In this document: one piece after another, positions 1 to 12,923 of the stretch | How positions within the stretch are numbered: the stretch's first letter is position 1 | How the letters are laid out: each line of letters opens with the position of its first letter | Source of the DNA: Crambe crambe | Taxonomy: Eukaryota > Porifera > Demospongiae > Poecilosclerida > Crambeidae | Direction: 5' to 3' | Assembly (NCBI GenBank): GCA_963924555.1 | Contig: OZ004586.1 | Span: 3,120,501-3,184,500 of the forward strand | Length of the DNA: 64,000 bases | Notes under the pieces: model-generated | Database searches by the model: none | Told to the model about the DNA's origin: nothing | The model's input: the letters and a program-made list of their open reading frames with translations, nothing else | Made by a program: the position numbers and the translations under genes

Positions 1-2315
1 TATTCTTGTGTAAGCAGTGACTGTAATACCAGAGACTCTTGTTTGTGGAATCAATGATGGGATAGTGAATGTAGTGCTCAAGTCTGAGGTGTTGACTCTG
101 ACAGTATTGTTGCCATTGACTGTGTAAGTGACTTCATAACTGATGATGACTCCATTAGGTTCTTGAGGTGGACTCCAAGTGAGTAAAATAGAAGTGAACT
201 TAGTAGTACCAGCAAGGTTAGACACAGGATCAGGAACTATACAGAGATTATCAGTAATGATCATTGTTTACATATGAGGCTGATCCCAAGAACAGTCACA
301 TAACTCATGCATGAATTAATGTGGGATAGCTAGTTAGCTTGGATAGCTGATACTGGTAGAGTGGATAGAAATTGGGTGATCAATAAAGCCTCTGTTTATA
401 CGTATAACTTTCAAATAATACTAGCTATACAGGTACAACCAGCCATCTTGTTTTTTATACACCTCTGGCTTTTTTAGCTAGACATTCCTTTTTTATGATA
501 CCTTCTTCTTCTGACAGAATACTGGTTACATTAGTAAAGGGTCCAGTGCCATTGTCATTGACTCCAGCAACTCTGAAGATGTAGTTTGTGTAAGGAGTGA
601 GTCCAGTAGCTGTGAAGGTCCTATTCACCACCACACCAGTGATCAGAGCCCCTTCCACTTCTTGGAATTCCACTGTGTAGTTAATGATTGGACCATTACG
701 TTCAATGCATTTGATTTTTTCCCAGGAAACAGTGATACTTCTGGAGGTGGTAGAGGTAGTGCTTATGCTGTGTGGAGAACCAGTAGGTGCTGCAGCAGAA
801 CAAACCATTAACATATTAGCAGCAATAATACTATTATTTCAGTGTACGGTCATACCAGCTGCCTTTGTAGTGAACTCTACAGTTGGTGTCAGAGTAGCAC
901 TAAATCCACTTGGTAATGTAACAGTAATGGTTACACTGTAAATACTGAATTCCTGTAGGTTAGTGAACTCTATTGTGGAAATACCAGTGGTCATCTTGGA
1001 CTTATTATCCTCAACCATTGTACACAACTGCTTTGGACCAGTTACTCGTCTCAGTTCTACTCTATACTCATCCATTGGGAGACTGAATTGAGGCTGGGTC
1101 CATGATATGGTCACAGATGTGGAAGTCAGAGATGAAAAAGTGACATTTAATGGTGTATTTAAATCTATTTGAAGTTTAACTGTGATTAATTATACAATTT
1201 GCACATTTCCTCACCTCTTACAGTGCCACTCATAGGTCCTACTACCATTGGAGTCCCATAAAGTGCAACCAGCCAATAAGTAACTCTACCAGGTACCTGT
1301 CCTACATCATGACTAGATGCTGTAGATGATGCTATTATCCCAGCACTGAAGTCTGTAGGTCTTGTGTCACTTGTTATTAGGTATCCCCTACTAGGAGGAT
1401 TGGGTGGTGGTGTCCAGGAGACTCTCACTCTATTTATCTCAATCTGTCTAACCATGAAGTTAGTAGGAGCTTGTTCTGCATGAAAGTTAACACACCAATC
1501 GTGCTAATATTGTTAGCTAATTACAACTATAATAGTGTAATGATTTCTACTTTCCCTAGCCCCAAATTCCATGAGCTGTTGTTGTTAAATGATATCTAAG
1601 TAGCTACGTAGCTAGCACCATGCAGTAGCTAGTGACATAGCTAGCTTGCATATTCTGACGTAGCTAAATAAAAAGATAAAAGTTGAAGAATCAAGTCTTT
1701 TACTGATACTAATCTTGCAAGACACTATAGCCTCTTTCAAGACGTAAGCAGTCATTACTATGTATAAAGGAAGAAGAAGTACGTATATATATATGGATGG
1801 CTGTGTGCAGTTCAAAAAATTTTAGAGTGAACTTCTGATCAGTCAAGCCCATCACAAATATATGACCAAGCTACAAGCTAACTATTCCTACTTCACTCCT
1901 ATGACAGGCCAAGAATGAGTTACGTATAAAGGGAGTGAAGTAGGAATAGTTAGCTTGTAGCTTGGTACGTAATATTGGTTACTTGACTGAAGTTCACTCT
2001 CTTGTTGCTGAACTAGCTTCTTTGAACTGTACTCAGCCCCTACTTCTCTTTTTTAGTTAGAATAAATATTTTCCCTTTACTTGTTCATCATCTGTTTTGA
2101 TGTAATGCTCTATTATCAGAGAGTATGATAGGTAGGGATGGCACGGATGCTCCATTGGATTAGTACTTAATATTTTCTTTCATAACTACTTACCTCCTGC
2201 AGTCAGCAACTCCCAACTTGAAGACAGAACACCTTAGGACTCAAGTATGAAGAGCAGAAGACAAAGCAGTGTCATATTTTACAGCGACTCCATTTTCATC
2301 TGGTTGTTCATCACT

Positions 2316-2375
<60 letters not shown>

Positions 2376-2803
2376 GTCATCATCAAACAACTTACGTATT
2401 TCAGATTCAAACGCTATACAATCTACTCAGAAATGACTGCATGCAAATTTAGAAATTGCTGTAAAAGGATACATAGCTACTGCTTTGTCTTCTGCTCTTC
2501 ATACTTGAATCCTAGCATATTGAAGGTGTTGCTGACTGCAGGGGGTAAGTATTCTGGAGTTATGAAAGAAAATATTAAATAGCTACTACTCCAATGGAGC
2601 ATCCATGCCATCCCTACTTAGAAAGTACTATCGTACTCTGATAATTGTTAATAATGTATCTGATAGCTAATAATTTCTATAAAAATATTATATTCTACCT
2701 ACAAATAGGATACATAATATGTATAGACTCACTCACCTTGACTGCACACAGACATGAGAGTGGACACAAGTCCAAGCAGAACTAACACGCCATTCAACAT
2801 CAT
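1..2803 (-). CDS. Receptor A: FN3-repeat membrane receptor, 3' part off the window
   Basis: Minus-strand gene read as exons 2737-2803 (signal peptide), 1215-1475, 856-1164, 502-789 and 1-236 (continues past the left edge). The first exon encodes MMLNGVLVLLGLVSTL and ends in a GTGAGT donor. Each following exon encodes one FN3 domain with the B-strand Trp (VSW, ISW) and the Tyr-corner pattern (YTNYIFRV). All introns are phase 1, so every domain exon is interchangeable. The exons are nearly identical to those of gene B, 5.25 kb to the right, which predicts a fifth FN3 domain, a membrane exon and a short tail outside the window. The 1.26-kb first intron holds two hairpin elements. It is likely a type I surface receptor; the ligand is unknown. 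Confidence 0.8.
1476..2736 (-). repeat. Intron 1 of receptor A: two nested hairpin (MITE-like) elements
   Basis: This long intron between signal exon and FN3-1 contains an inverted repeat at about 1795-2090 (arms around 1868-1908 and 1935-1965, sharing TATTCCTACTTCACTC and its complement) and a second at about 2112-2647. The second has arms of 50-60 bp carrying GGTAGGGATGGCA and its complement, and an (ATC)n run at 2316-2385. The same insertions sit at the same places in genes B and C, so they predate the array expansion. Confidence 0.75.
2316..2385 (+). repeat. (ATC)n microsatellite
   Basis: About 70 bp of uninterrupted ATC repeats broken once by GTC near the 3' end. It sits in the loop of a long inverted repeat. 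Homologous runs are at 7568-7637 and 12858-12933 and vary slightly in length. Confidence 0.95.
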
Positions 2804-4022
2804 TACTAGCCTAGCTAGCTATACCACACACCATGCATGGATGCATAAGCTAGCATACTGCTAATACTGCTATGTCTAGAAAGCTGTTTTGTTCCCAGAG
2901 AGATAACATTTGGAAAACATGAAGCAAGCTACTTATACTGGTATGTAGAGTTAAGTGAAGTATGTGTGTACATATGTACTGCACACTAGATTATTGTCCC
3001 AATATACACACAAAAAAATTGGGACAAAATTGTGTGCAGTAAACACTTTCATTTTTACAGTGTATAGTAATCAGAGACATTTGGAAAACATGAAGCAAAA
3101 CTATACTGCAAGAAATTCATGTTTATAATAATTAATTTATTATTGATTTTTGGTTTTTTACAGCTTATAATAATTACATGTACATGGTAATTAATTTCAT
3201 TTGATTAGTTGATGAACATGACCATGAATAATTTAAACTATGTAACTGAGAAGTGATTTTCATCTGACCATCATCTGCAACAGAGATCACTAAATTAGCT
3301 TTAATCTCAATTCTGATAATACTATTAGCTACCAAGATGGTAAAAAAAAAATGCTTAATTGTAGCTAATGATGTCATTACAAAAATTACTACACGAAGGA
3401 ACAGGATCATGTGACTGTAAATGTGAATGAGCAAGATGCTAGTATTATGAAACCAACTGTCTCAAGGAGTTTAACTCCAACTGATGCACTGCCAGCAGGT
3501 GGTGATATGGGAGCTGGTACTTTTATAGATGAATACCAAAAAAATTGGGATGCCCCTAAATCTAACCAGGAGAGGCATGAATGACTGTCACCCAGCAGGC
3601 ATTCAAAAAAAGAGACTTCTTATGCATCTTCAAGTGAGTCAACTAAAAAATTGTATTGCCTCTTTGAATATTTTCTCATAAGGAGATTAGTCATGATAGA
3701 AGCTATTATTTCTTTATAATCACAATGACAGCTGACTTTTTATAAACAAAAGATCATTCCAGAATGATGGTTACTGTTATGACCACTTATACTCGATCAA
3801 TCTCAAAATAACTTTTGGCTATAATAGCAAACAACAAGGAAACTCAAAAACCACATGCAGAACGTGTCAAATTATAAAGACTTGTAGCTATTTGTATGAG
3901 CTTACAAAAATGCCAATTAACAGTGAAAAATCCAATGATAGCACTAAAATATTATTATATATAGTCACCAATGCATTTATTTATAATTAAGTGTATACAA
4001 ACATGCACATTGTAGCTCCTTT
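2804..4022. other. Spacer between receptors A and B (repeated between B-C and C-D)
   Basis: No intact gene. The stretch is copied almost exactly at 8056-9272 and 13352-14568. It includes a short inverted motif around 2994-3040 (TTGTCCCAATATACACAC against ATTGGGACAAAATTGTGTG) and an ACATTTGGAAAACATGAAGCA motif seen twice. A degenerate stretch near 3470-3530 (GCACTGCCAGCAGGTGGTGAT) resembles the stalk exon of receptors G and J and is probably an exon relic. Short frames here look fortuitous. Confidence 0.6.
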
Positions 4023-7000
4023 TCAAATACTATCGTATACTTTTTCTGATGTTTGTGGCATTTGTGTAGTCATTACATGTCCATATGCTGCACAAGCATC
4101 CATTTCCATTCCATCAGCAGGACCTCTGTGTAAATAAACAAGGGGCTACATTGAGACTTCCTTAACTCCAAATAATTACTTATGTGGGTGAGATTTTAGC
4201 TAATGGGCATTTTAATGGCATGTAGGTGCTATTTTGAGGCATTTGTTCAAAATTTAACATATGTACATTACTGCTCTAAAAACTGATTAGCTAGCTACAT
4301 ATTTTTAGATTTCGACAAGAAACCATAACAGACAGATGGCTATAGCTAGCTACATTTCAAATCGATGGCCTACCTTAAGTACTATACATGGCTAGCTTAC
4401 TTAGGACCTGAAAAGATTGATATTTTAGCTATAAATTAAATCTCACTCTTTTTTGTTTCCTTCATGGTGACGGTTGCACATAGAGTACATAATGAAGTTG
4501 ATAACAGTGGAGAGTAAGACAGTCAAGAGAAAGGTGAGTACGAATGTAACAGCAACTCCAATGGATAAGTCCCTCCTACATGTAACACCTATAAAGAGAA
4601 AATGATCAGCTGTAACATCACTCTCATAGTGGAACCTGACTTTGTGATCACATGTGTCAAGTTTTTTTAAGGTGACTGTTATACAGTAAGCAGGTTCCCT
4701 CAGATATTGTAGGCTATAGCTTGTATATAGCTAAATGAGATGGTGTATACGTAGCTATACTATGCATGATAGCTAATTGTATGACTTACGTACATATCAT
4801 TGTAATGGTACTGGTTGTAGTTGCAATTGCCATAGTTGTAGGAGGTATAACTGATCTTACTGCATCTGACCTTTCCCCCATAATAACTTCTCCAGCTGTA
4901 GCAGCTACCTGGAACTGGTAATTTGTGATATTTGATTCAGTCAAATTTCCAATAACAACCGAGTTCACAGAGCTGAGAACAATGATGGATTCATCGACCT
5001 CTGTCTCATTATTGTCTGTCACATTGATAAAGTAGTAAACCATGTAGTAAATAATCATAGTGTTGTTGATACTCTCCCAGGAAATTCTGACTGAGGAATC
5101 AGACATAAACTCCACCTGTACATTCATCACTTTGGCTAATGAGAGAAAATGACATAATAATAGTGATGATTCTGGTACGTATATTGACTCACCTGGTGCT
5201 TCAAAGGTAATCTGATCAGATAAATTAGCAGGTTCTCCTCGACCTATTCTTGTGTATGCAGTGACTGTAATATCAGAGACTCTTGTTTGTTGAGTCAATG
5301 ATGGGATAGTGAATGTAGTGCTCAAGTCTGAGGTGTTGACTCTGACAGTATTGTTGCCATTGACTGTGTAAGTAACTTCATAACTGATGATGACTCCATT
5401 AGGTTCTTGAGGTGGACTCCAAGTGAGTAAAATAGAAGTGAACTTAGTAGTACCAGCAAGGTTAGACACAGGATCAGGAACTATACAGAGATTATCAGTA
5501 ATGATCATTGTTTACATATGAGGCTGGTCCCAAGAACAGTCACATAACTCATGCATGAATTAATGTGGGATAGCTAGTTAGCTTGGATAGCTGATACTGG
5601 TAGAGTGGATAGAAATTGGGTGATCAATAAAGCCTCTGTTTATACGTATAACTTTCAAATAATACTAGCTATACAGGTACAACCAGCCATCTTGTTTTTT
5701 TATACACCTCTGGCTTTTTTAGCTAGACATTCCTTTTTTATGATACCTTCTTCTTCTGACAGAATACTGGTTACATTAGTAAAGGGTCCAGTGCCATTGT
5801 CATTGACTCCAGCAACTCTGAAGATGTAGTTTGTGTAAGGAGTGAGTCCAGTAGCTGTGAAGGTCCTATTCACCACCACACCAGTGATCAGAGCCCCTTC
5901 CACTTCTTGGAATTCCACTGTGTAGTTAATGATTGGACCATTACGTTCAATGCATTTGATTTTTTCCCAGGAAACAGTGATACTTCTGGAGGTGGTAGAG
6001 GTAGTGCTTATGCTGTGTGGAGAACCAGTAGGTGCTGCAGCAGAACAAACCATTAACATACGTATTAGCAGCAATAATACTATTATTTCAGTGTACGGTC
6101 ATACCAGCTGCCTTTGTAGTGAACTCTACAGTTGGTGTCAGAGTAGCACTAAATCCACTTGGTAATGTAACAGTAATGGTTACACTGTAAATACTGAATT
6201 CCTGTAGGTTAGTGAACTCTATTGTGGAAATACCAGTGGTCATCTTGGACTTATTATCCTCAACCATTGTACACAACTGCTTTGGACCAGTTACTCGTCT
6301 CAGTTCTACTCTATACTCATCCATTGGGAGACTGAATTGAGGCTGGGTCCATGATATGGTCACAGATGTGGAAGTCAGAGATGAAAAAGTGACATTTAAT
6401 GGTGTATTTAAATCTATTTGAAGTTTAACTGTGATTAATTATACAATTTGCACATTTCCTTACCTCTTACAGTGCCACTCACAGGTCCTACTACCATTGG
6501 AGTCCCATAAAGTGCAACCAGCCAATAAGTAACTCTACCAGGTACCTGTCCTACATCATGACTAGATGCTGTAGATGATGCTATTATCCCAGCACTGAAT
6601 TCTGTAGGTCTTGTGTCACTTGTTATTAGGTATCCCCTACTAGGAGGATTGGGTGGTGGTGTCCAGGAGACTCTCACTCTATTTATCTCAATCTGTCTAA
6701 CCATGAAGTTAGTAGGAGCTTGTTCTGCATGAAAGTTAACACACCAATCGTGCTAATATTGTTAGCTAATTACAACTATAATAGTGTAATGATTTCTACT
6801 TTCCCTAGCCCCAAATTCCATGAGCTGTTGTTGTTAAATGATATCTAAGTAGCTACGTAGCTAGCACCATGCAGTAGCTAGTGACATAGCTAGCTTGCAT
6901 ATTCTGACGTAGCTAAATAAAAAGATAAAAGTTGAAGAATCAAGTCTTTTACTGATACTAATCTTGCAAGACACTATAGCCTCTTTCAAGACGTAAGCAG

Positions 7001-7567
7001 TCATTACTATGTATAAAGGAAGAAGAAGTACGTATATATATATGGATGGCTGTGTGCAGTTCAAAAAATTTTAGAGTGAACTTCTGATCAGTCAAGCCCA
7101 TCACAAATATATGACCAAGCTACGAGCTAACTATTCCTACTTCACTCCTATGACAGGCCAAGATGAGTTACGTATAAAGGGAGTGAAGTAGGAATAGTTA
7201 GCTTGTAGCTTGGTACGTAATATTGGTTACTTGACTGAAGTTCACTCTCTTGTTGCTGAACTAGCTTCTTTGAACCGTACACAACCCCTACTTCTCTTTT
7301 TTAGTTAGAATAAATTACTTGTTCATCATCTTTTTTGATGTAATGCTTTATTCTCAGAGAGTATGATAGGTAGGGATGGCACGGATGCTCCATTGGATTA
7401 GTACTTAGCTAATATTTTCTTTCATAACTCCAGAATACTACTTACCTCCTGCAGTCAGCAACTCCCAACTTGAAGATAGAACACCTTAGGACTCAAGTAT
7501 GAAGAGCAGAAGACAAAGCAGTGTCATATTTTACAGCGACTCCATTTTCATCTGGTTGTTCATCACT

Positions 7568-7627
<60 letters not shown>

Positions 7628-8055
7628 GTCATCATCAAACAACTTACGTATTTCAGATTCAAACGCTATACAATCTACTCAGAAATGACTGCATGCAAAT
7701 TTAGAAATTGCTGTAAAAGGATACATAGCTACTGCTTTGTCTTCTGCTCTTCATACTTGAATCCTAGCATATTGAAGGTGTTGCTGACTGCAGGGGGTAA
7801 GTATTCTGGAGTTATGAAAGAAAATATTAAATAGCTACTACTCCAATGGAGCATCCATGCCATCCCTACTTAGAAAGTACTATCGTACTCTGATAATTGT
7901 TAATAATGTATCTGATAGCTAATAATTTCTATAAAAATATTATATTCTACCTACAAATAGGTTACATAATATGTATAGACTCACTCACCTTGACTGCACA
8001 CAGACATGAGAGTGGACACAAGTCCAAGCAGAACTAACACGCCATTCAACATCAT
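4023..8055 (-). CDS. Receptor B: five FN3 domains, transmembrane segment, short tyrosine-containing tail
   Basis: Exons (minus) 7989-8055, 6464-6724, 6105-6413, 5747-6034, 5193-5480, 4794-5135, 4447-4588 and 4023-4125 join in frame to 599 codons plus stop. Layout: signal peptide 1-22; FN3 at about 23-109, 110-212, 213-308, 309-404 and 405-500; a Thr-rich stalk to 518; membrane helix about 526-552; tail to 599. The tail has two YxxPhi motifs, YGHV and a C-terminal YDSI. These could be endocytic or SH2-binding sites but do not match the strict ITIM consensus. The second FN3 exon could also start 15 bases earlier; the start used matches genes D, G, J and K. The gene appears intact. It is the best complete member of the A-C array, and a cell-surface recognition or adhesion role is inferred from architecture. 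Confidence 0.85.
6725..7988 (-). repeat. Intron 1 of receptor B: copy of the two hairpin elements
   Basis: Same content as intron 1 of receptor A: a hairpin at about 7044-7330 and a second at about 7337-7899, with an (ATC)n run at 7568-7637. It differs from A by small indels, such as a missing TTTTCCCTTT stretch after AATAAAT and about 15 extra bases before TACTTACCTCC. No gene is visible; the Ile-run reading frame here is the microsatellite. Confidence 0.75.
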
Positions 8056-9272
8056 TACTAGCCTAGCTAGCTATACCACACACCATGCATGGATGCATAA
8101 GCTAGCATACTGCTAATACTGCTATGTCTAGAAAGCTGTTTTGTTCCCAGAGAGATAACATTTGGAAAACATGAAGCAAGCTACTTATACTGGTATGTAG
8201 AGTTAAGTGAAGTATGTGTGTACATATGTACTGCACACTAGATTATTGTCCCAATATACACACAAAAAAATTGGGACAAAATTGTGTGCAGTAAACACTT
8301 TCATTTTTACAGTGTATAGTAATCAGAGACATTTGGAAAACATGAAGCAAAACTATACTGCAAGAAATTCATGTTTATAATAATTAATTTATTATTGATT
8401 TTTGGTTTTTTACAGCTTATAATAATTACATGTACATGGTAATTAATTTCATTTGATTAGTTGATGAACATGACCATGAATAATTTAAACTATGTAACTG
8501 AGAAGTGATTTTCATCTGACCATCATCTGCAACAGAGATCACTAAATTAGCTTTAATCTCAATTCTGATAATACTATTAGCTACCAAGATGGTAAAAAAA
8601 AAATGCTTAATTGTAGCTAATGATGTCATTACAAAAATTACTACACGAAGGAACAGGATCATGTGACTGTAAATGTGAATGAGCAAGATGCTAGTATTAT
8701 GAAACCAACTGTCTCAAGGAGTTTAACTCCAACTGATGCACTGCCAGCAGGTGGTGATATGGGAGCTGGTACTTTTATAGATGAATACCAAAAAAATTGG
8801 GATGCCCCTAAATCTAACCAGGAGAGGCATGAATGACTGTCACCCAGCAGGCATTCAAAAAAAGAGACTTCTTATGCATCTTCAAGTGAGTCAACTAAAA
8901 AATTGTATTGCCTCTTTGAATATTTTCTCATAAGGAGATTAGTCATGATAGAAGCTATTATTTCTTTATAATCACAATGACAGCTGACTTTTTATAAACA
9001 AAAGATCATTCCAGAATGATGGTTACTGTTATGACCACTTATACTCGATCAATCTCAAAATAACTTTTGGCTATAATAGCAAACAACAAGGAAACTCAAA
9101 AACCACATGCAGAACGTGTCAAATTATAAAGACTTGTAGCTATTTGTATGAGCTTACAAAAATGCCAATTAACAGTGAAAAATCCAATGATAGCACTAAA
9201 ATATTATTATATAGTCACCAATGCATTTATTTATAATTAAGTGTATACAAACATGCACATTGTAGCTCCTTT
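8056..9272. other. Spacer between receptors B and C
   Basis: Near-identical copy of 2804-4022, with the same stalk-exon relic near 8720-8780 and the same inverted motif near 8245-8290. No gene is supported. Confidence 0.6.
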
Positions 9273-12200
9273 TCAAATACTATCGTATACTTTTTCTGAT
9301 GTTTGTGGCATTTGTGTAGTCATTACATGTCCATATGCTGCACAAGCATCCATTTCCATTCCATCAGCAGGACCTCTGTGTAAATAAACAAGAAATACAA
9401 CAGTCTATTGATCAATAGCTATAGGCTACATTGAGACTTCCTTAATTCCAAATAATTACTTATGTGGGTGAGATTTTAGCTAATGGGCATTTTAATGGCA
9501 TGTAGGTGCTATTTTGAGGCATTTGTTCAAAATTTAACATATGTACATTACTGCTCTAAAAACTGATTAGCTAGCTACATATTTTTAGATTTCGACAAGA
9601 AACCATAACAGACAGATGGCTATAGCTAGCTACATTTCAAATCGATGGCCTACCTTAAGTACTATACATGGCTAGCTTACTTAGGACCTGAAAAGATTGA
9701 TATTTTAGCTATAAATTAAATCTCACTCTTTTTTGTTTCCTTCATGGTGACGGTTGCACATAGAGTACATAATGAAGTTGATAACAGTGGAGAGTAAGAC
9801 AGTCAAGAGAAAGGTGAGTACGAATGTAACAGCAACTCCAATGGATAAGTCCCTCCTACATGTAACACCTATGAAGAGAAAATGATCAGCTGTAACATCA
9901 CTCTCATAGTGGAACCTGACTTTGTGATCACATGTGTCAAGTTTTTTTAAGGTGACTGTTATACAGTAAGCAGGTTCCCTCAGATATTGTAGGCTATAGC
10001 TTGTATATAGCTAAATGAGATGGTGTATACGTAGCTATACTATGCATGATAGCTAATTGTATGACTTACGTACATATCATTGTAATGGTACTGGTTGTAG
10101 TTGCAATTGCCATAGTTGTAGGAGGTATAACTGATCTTACTGCATCTGACCTTTCCCCCATAATAACTTCTCCAGCTGTAGCAGCTACCTGGAACTGGTA
10201 ATTTGTGATGTTTGATTCAGTCAAATTTCCAATAACAACCGAGTTCACAGAGCTGAGAACAATGATGGATTCATCGACCTCTGTCTCATTATTGTCTGTC
10301 ACATTGATAAAGTAGTAAACCATGTAGTAAATAATCATAGTGTTGTTGATACTCTCCCAGGAAACTCTGACTGAGGAATCAGACATAAACTCCACCTGTA
10401 CATTCATCACTTTGGCTAATGAGAGAAAATGACATAATAATAGTGATGATTCTGGTACGTATATTGACTCACCTGGTGCTTCAAAGGTAATCTGATCAGA
10501 TAAATTAGCAGGTTCTCCTCGACCTATTCTTGTGTATGCAGTGACTGTAATATCAGAGACTCTTGTTTGTTGAGTCAATGACGGGATAGTGAATGTAGTT
10601 CTCAAGTCTGAGGTGTTGACTCTGACAGTATTGTTGCCATTGACTGTGTAAGTGACTTCATAACTGATGATGACTCCATTAGGTTCTTGAGGTGGACTCC
10701 AAGTGAGTAAAATAGAAGTGAACTTAGTAGTACCAGCAAGGTTAGACACAGGATCAGGAACTATACAGAGATTATCAGTAATGATCATTGTTTACATATG
10801 AGGCTGGTCCCAAGAACAGTCACATAACTCATGCATGAATTAATGTGGGATAGCTAGTTAGCTTGGATAGCTGATACTGGTAGAGTGGATAGAAATTGGG
10901 TGATCAATAAAGCCTCTGTTTATACGTATAACTTTCAAATAATACTAGCTATACAGGTACAACCAGCCATCTTGTTTTTTTATACACCTCTGGCTTTTTT
11001 AGCTAGACATTCCTTTTTTATGATACCTTCTTCTTCTGACAGAATACTGGTTACATTAGTAAAGGGTCCAGTGCCATTGTCATTGACTCCAGCAACTCTG
11101 ACTCCAGCAACTCTGAAGATGTAGTTTGTGTAAGGAGTGAGTCCAGTAGCTGTGAAGGTCCTATTCACCACCACACCAGTGATCAGAGCCCCTTCCACTT
11201 CTTGGAATTCCACTGTGTAGTTAATGATTGGACCATTACGTTCAATGCATTTGATTTTTTCCCAGGAAACAGTGATACTTCTGGAGGTGGTAGAGGTAGT
11301 GCTTATGCTGTGTGGAGAACCAGTAGGTGCTGCAGCAGAACAAACCATTAACATATTAGCAGCAATAATACTATTATTTCAGTGTACGGTCATACCAGCT
11401 GCCTTTGTAGTGAACTCTACAGTTGGTGTCAGAGTAGCACTAAATCCACTTGGTAATGTAACAGTAATGGTTACACTGTAAATACTGAATTCCTGTAGGT
11501 TAGTGAACTCTATTGTGGAAATACCAGTGGTCATCTTGGACTTATTATCCTCAACCATTGTACACAACTGCTTTGGACCAGTTACTCGTCTCAGTTCTAC
11601 TCTATACTCATCCATTGGGAGACTGAATTGAGGCTGGGTCCATGATATGGTCACAGATGTGGAAGTCAGAGATGAAAAAGTGACATTTAATGGTGTATTT
11701 AAATCTATTTGAAGTTTAACTGTGATTAATTATACAATTTGCACATTTCCTCACCTCTTACAGTGCCACTCATAGGTCCTACTACCATTGGAGTCCCATA
11801 AAGTGCAACCAGCCAATAAGTAACTCTACCAGGTACCTGTCCTACATCATGACTAGATGCTGTAGATGATGCTATTATCCCAGCACTGAAGTCTGTAGGT
11901 CTTGTGTCACTTGTTATTAGGTATCCCCTACTAGGAGGATTGGGTGGTGGTGTCCAGGAGACTCTCACTCTATTTATCTCAATCTGTCTAACTATGAAGT
12001 TAGTAGGAGCTTGTTCTGCATGAAAGTTAACACACCAATCGTGCTAATATTGTTAGCTAATTACAACTATAATAGTGTAATGATTTCTACTTTCCCTAGC
12101 CCCAAATTCCATGAGCTGTTGTTGTTAAATGATATCTAAGTAGCTACGTAGCTAGCACCATGCAGTAGCTAGTGACATAGCTAGCTTGCATATTCTGACG

Positions 12201-12857
12201 TAGCTAAATAAAAAGATAAAAGTTGAAGAATCAAGTCTTTTACTGATACCAATCTTGCAAGACACTATAGCCTCTTTCAAGACGTAAGCAGTCATTACTA
12301 TGTATAAAGGAAGAAGAAGTACGTATATATATATATGGATGGCTGTGTGCAGTTCAAAAAATTTTAGAGTGAACTTCTGATCAGTCAAGCCCATCACAAA
12401 TATATGACCAAGCTACAAGCTAACTATTCCTACTTCACTCCTATGACAGGCCAAGAATGAGTTACGTATAAAGGGAGTGAAGTAGGAATAGTTAGCTTGT
12501 AGCTTGGTACGTAATATTGGTTACTTGACTGAAGTTCACTCTCTTGTTGCTGAACTAGCTTCTTTGAACTGTACTCAGCCCCTACTTCTCTTTTTTAGTT
12601 AGAATAAATATTTTTCCTTTACTTGTTCATCATCTGTTTTGATGTAATGCTCTATTATCAGAGAGTATGATAGGTAGGGATGGCACGGATGCTCCATTGG
12701 ATTAGTACTTAATATTTTCTTTCATAACTACTTACCTCCTGCAGTCAGCAACTCCCAACTTGAAGACAGAACACCTTAGGACTCAAGTATGAAGAGCAGA
12801 AGACAAAGCAGTGTCATATTTTACAGCGACTCCATTTTCATCTGGTTGTTCATCACT

Positions 12858-12923
<66 letters not shown>

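Noticed and set aside
684-941. Plus-strand frames opposite FN3 exons (for example 684-941, 5929-6165, 28428-28649, 40790-41047)
   Set aside because: They are antisense shadows of strongly conserved FN3 exons and recur only where those exons do.
2247-2582. 111-codon plus-strand frame with a long Ile run (also 7499-7834 and 12789-13130)
   Set aside because: The Ile run is the (ATC)n microsatellite and the rest lies in the arms of a hairpin element inside an intron of the opposite strand; not a gene.
3174-3434. 86-codon minus-strand frame in the A-B spacer
   Set aside because: No domain, AT-rich composition, and lost in the third copy by small changes; treated as chance.
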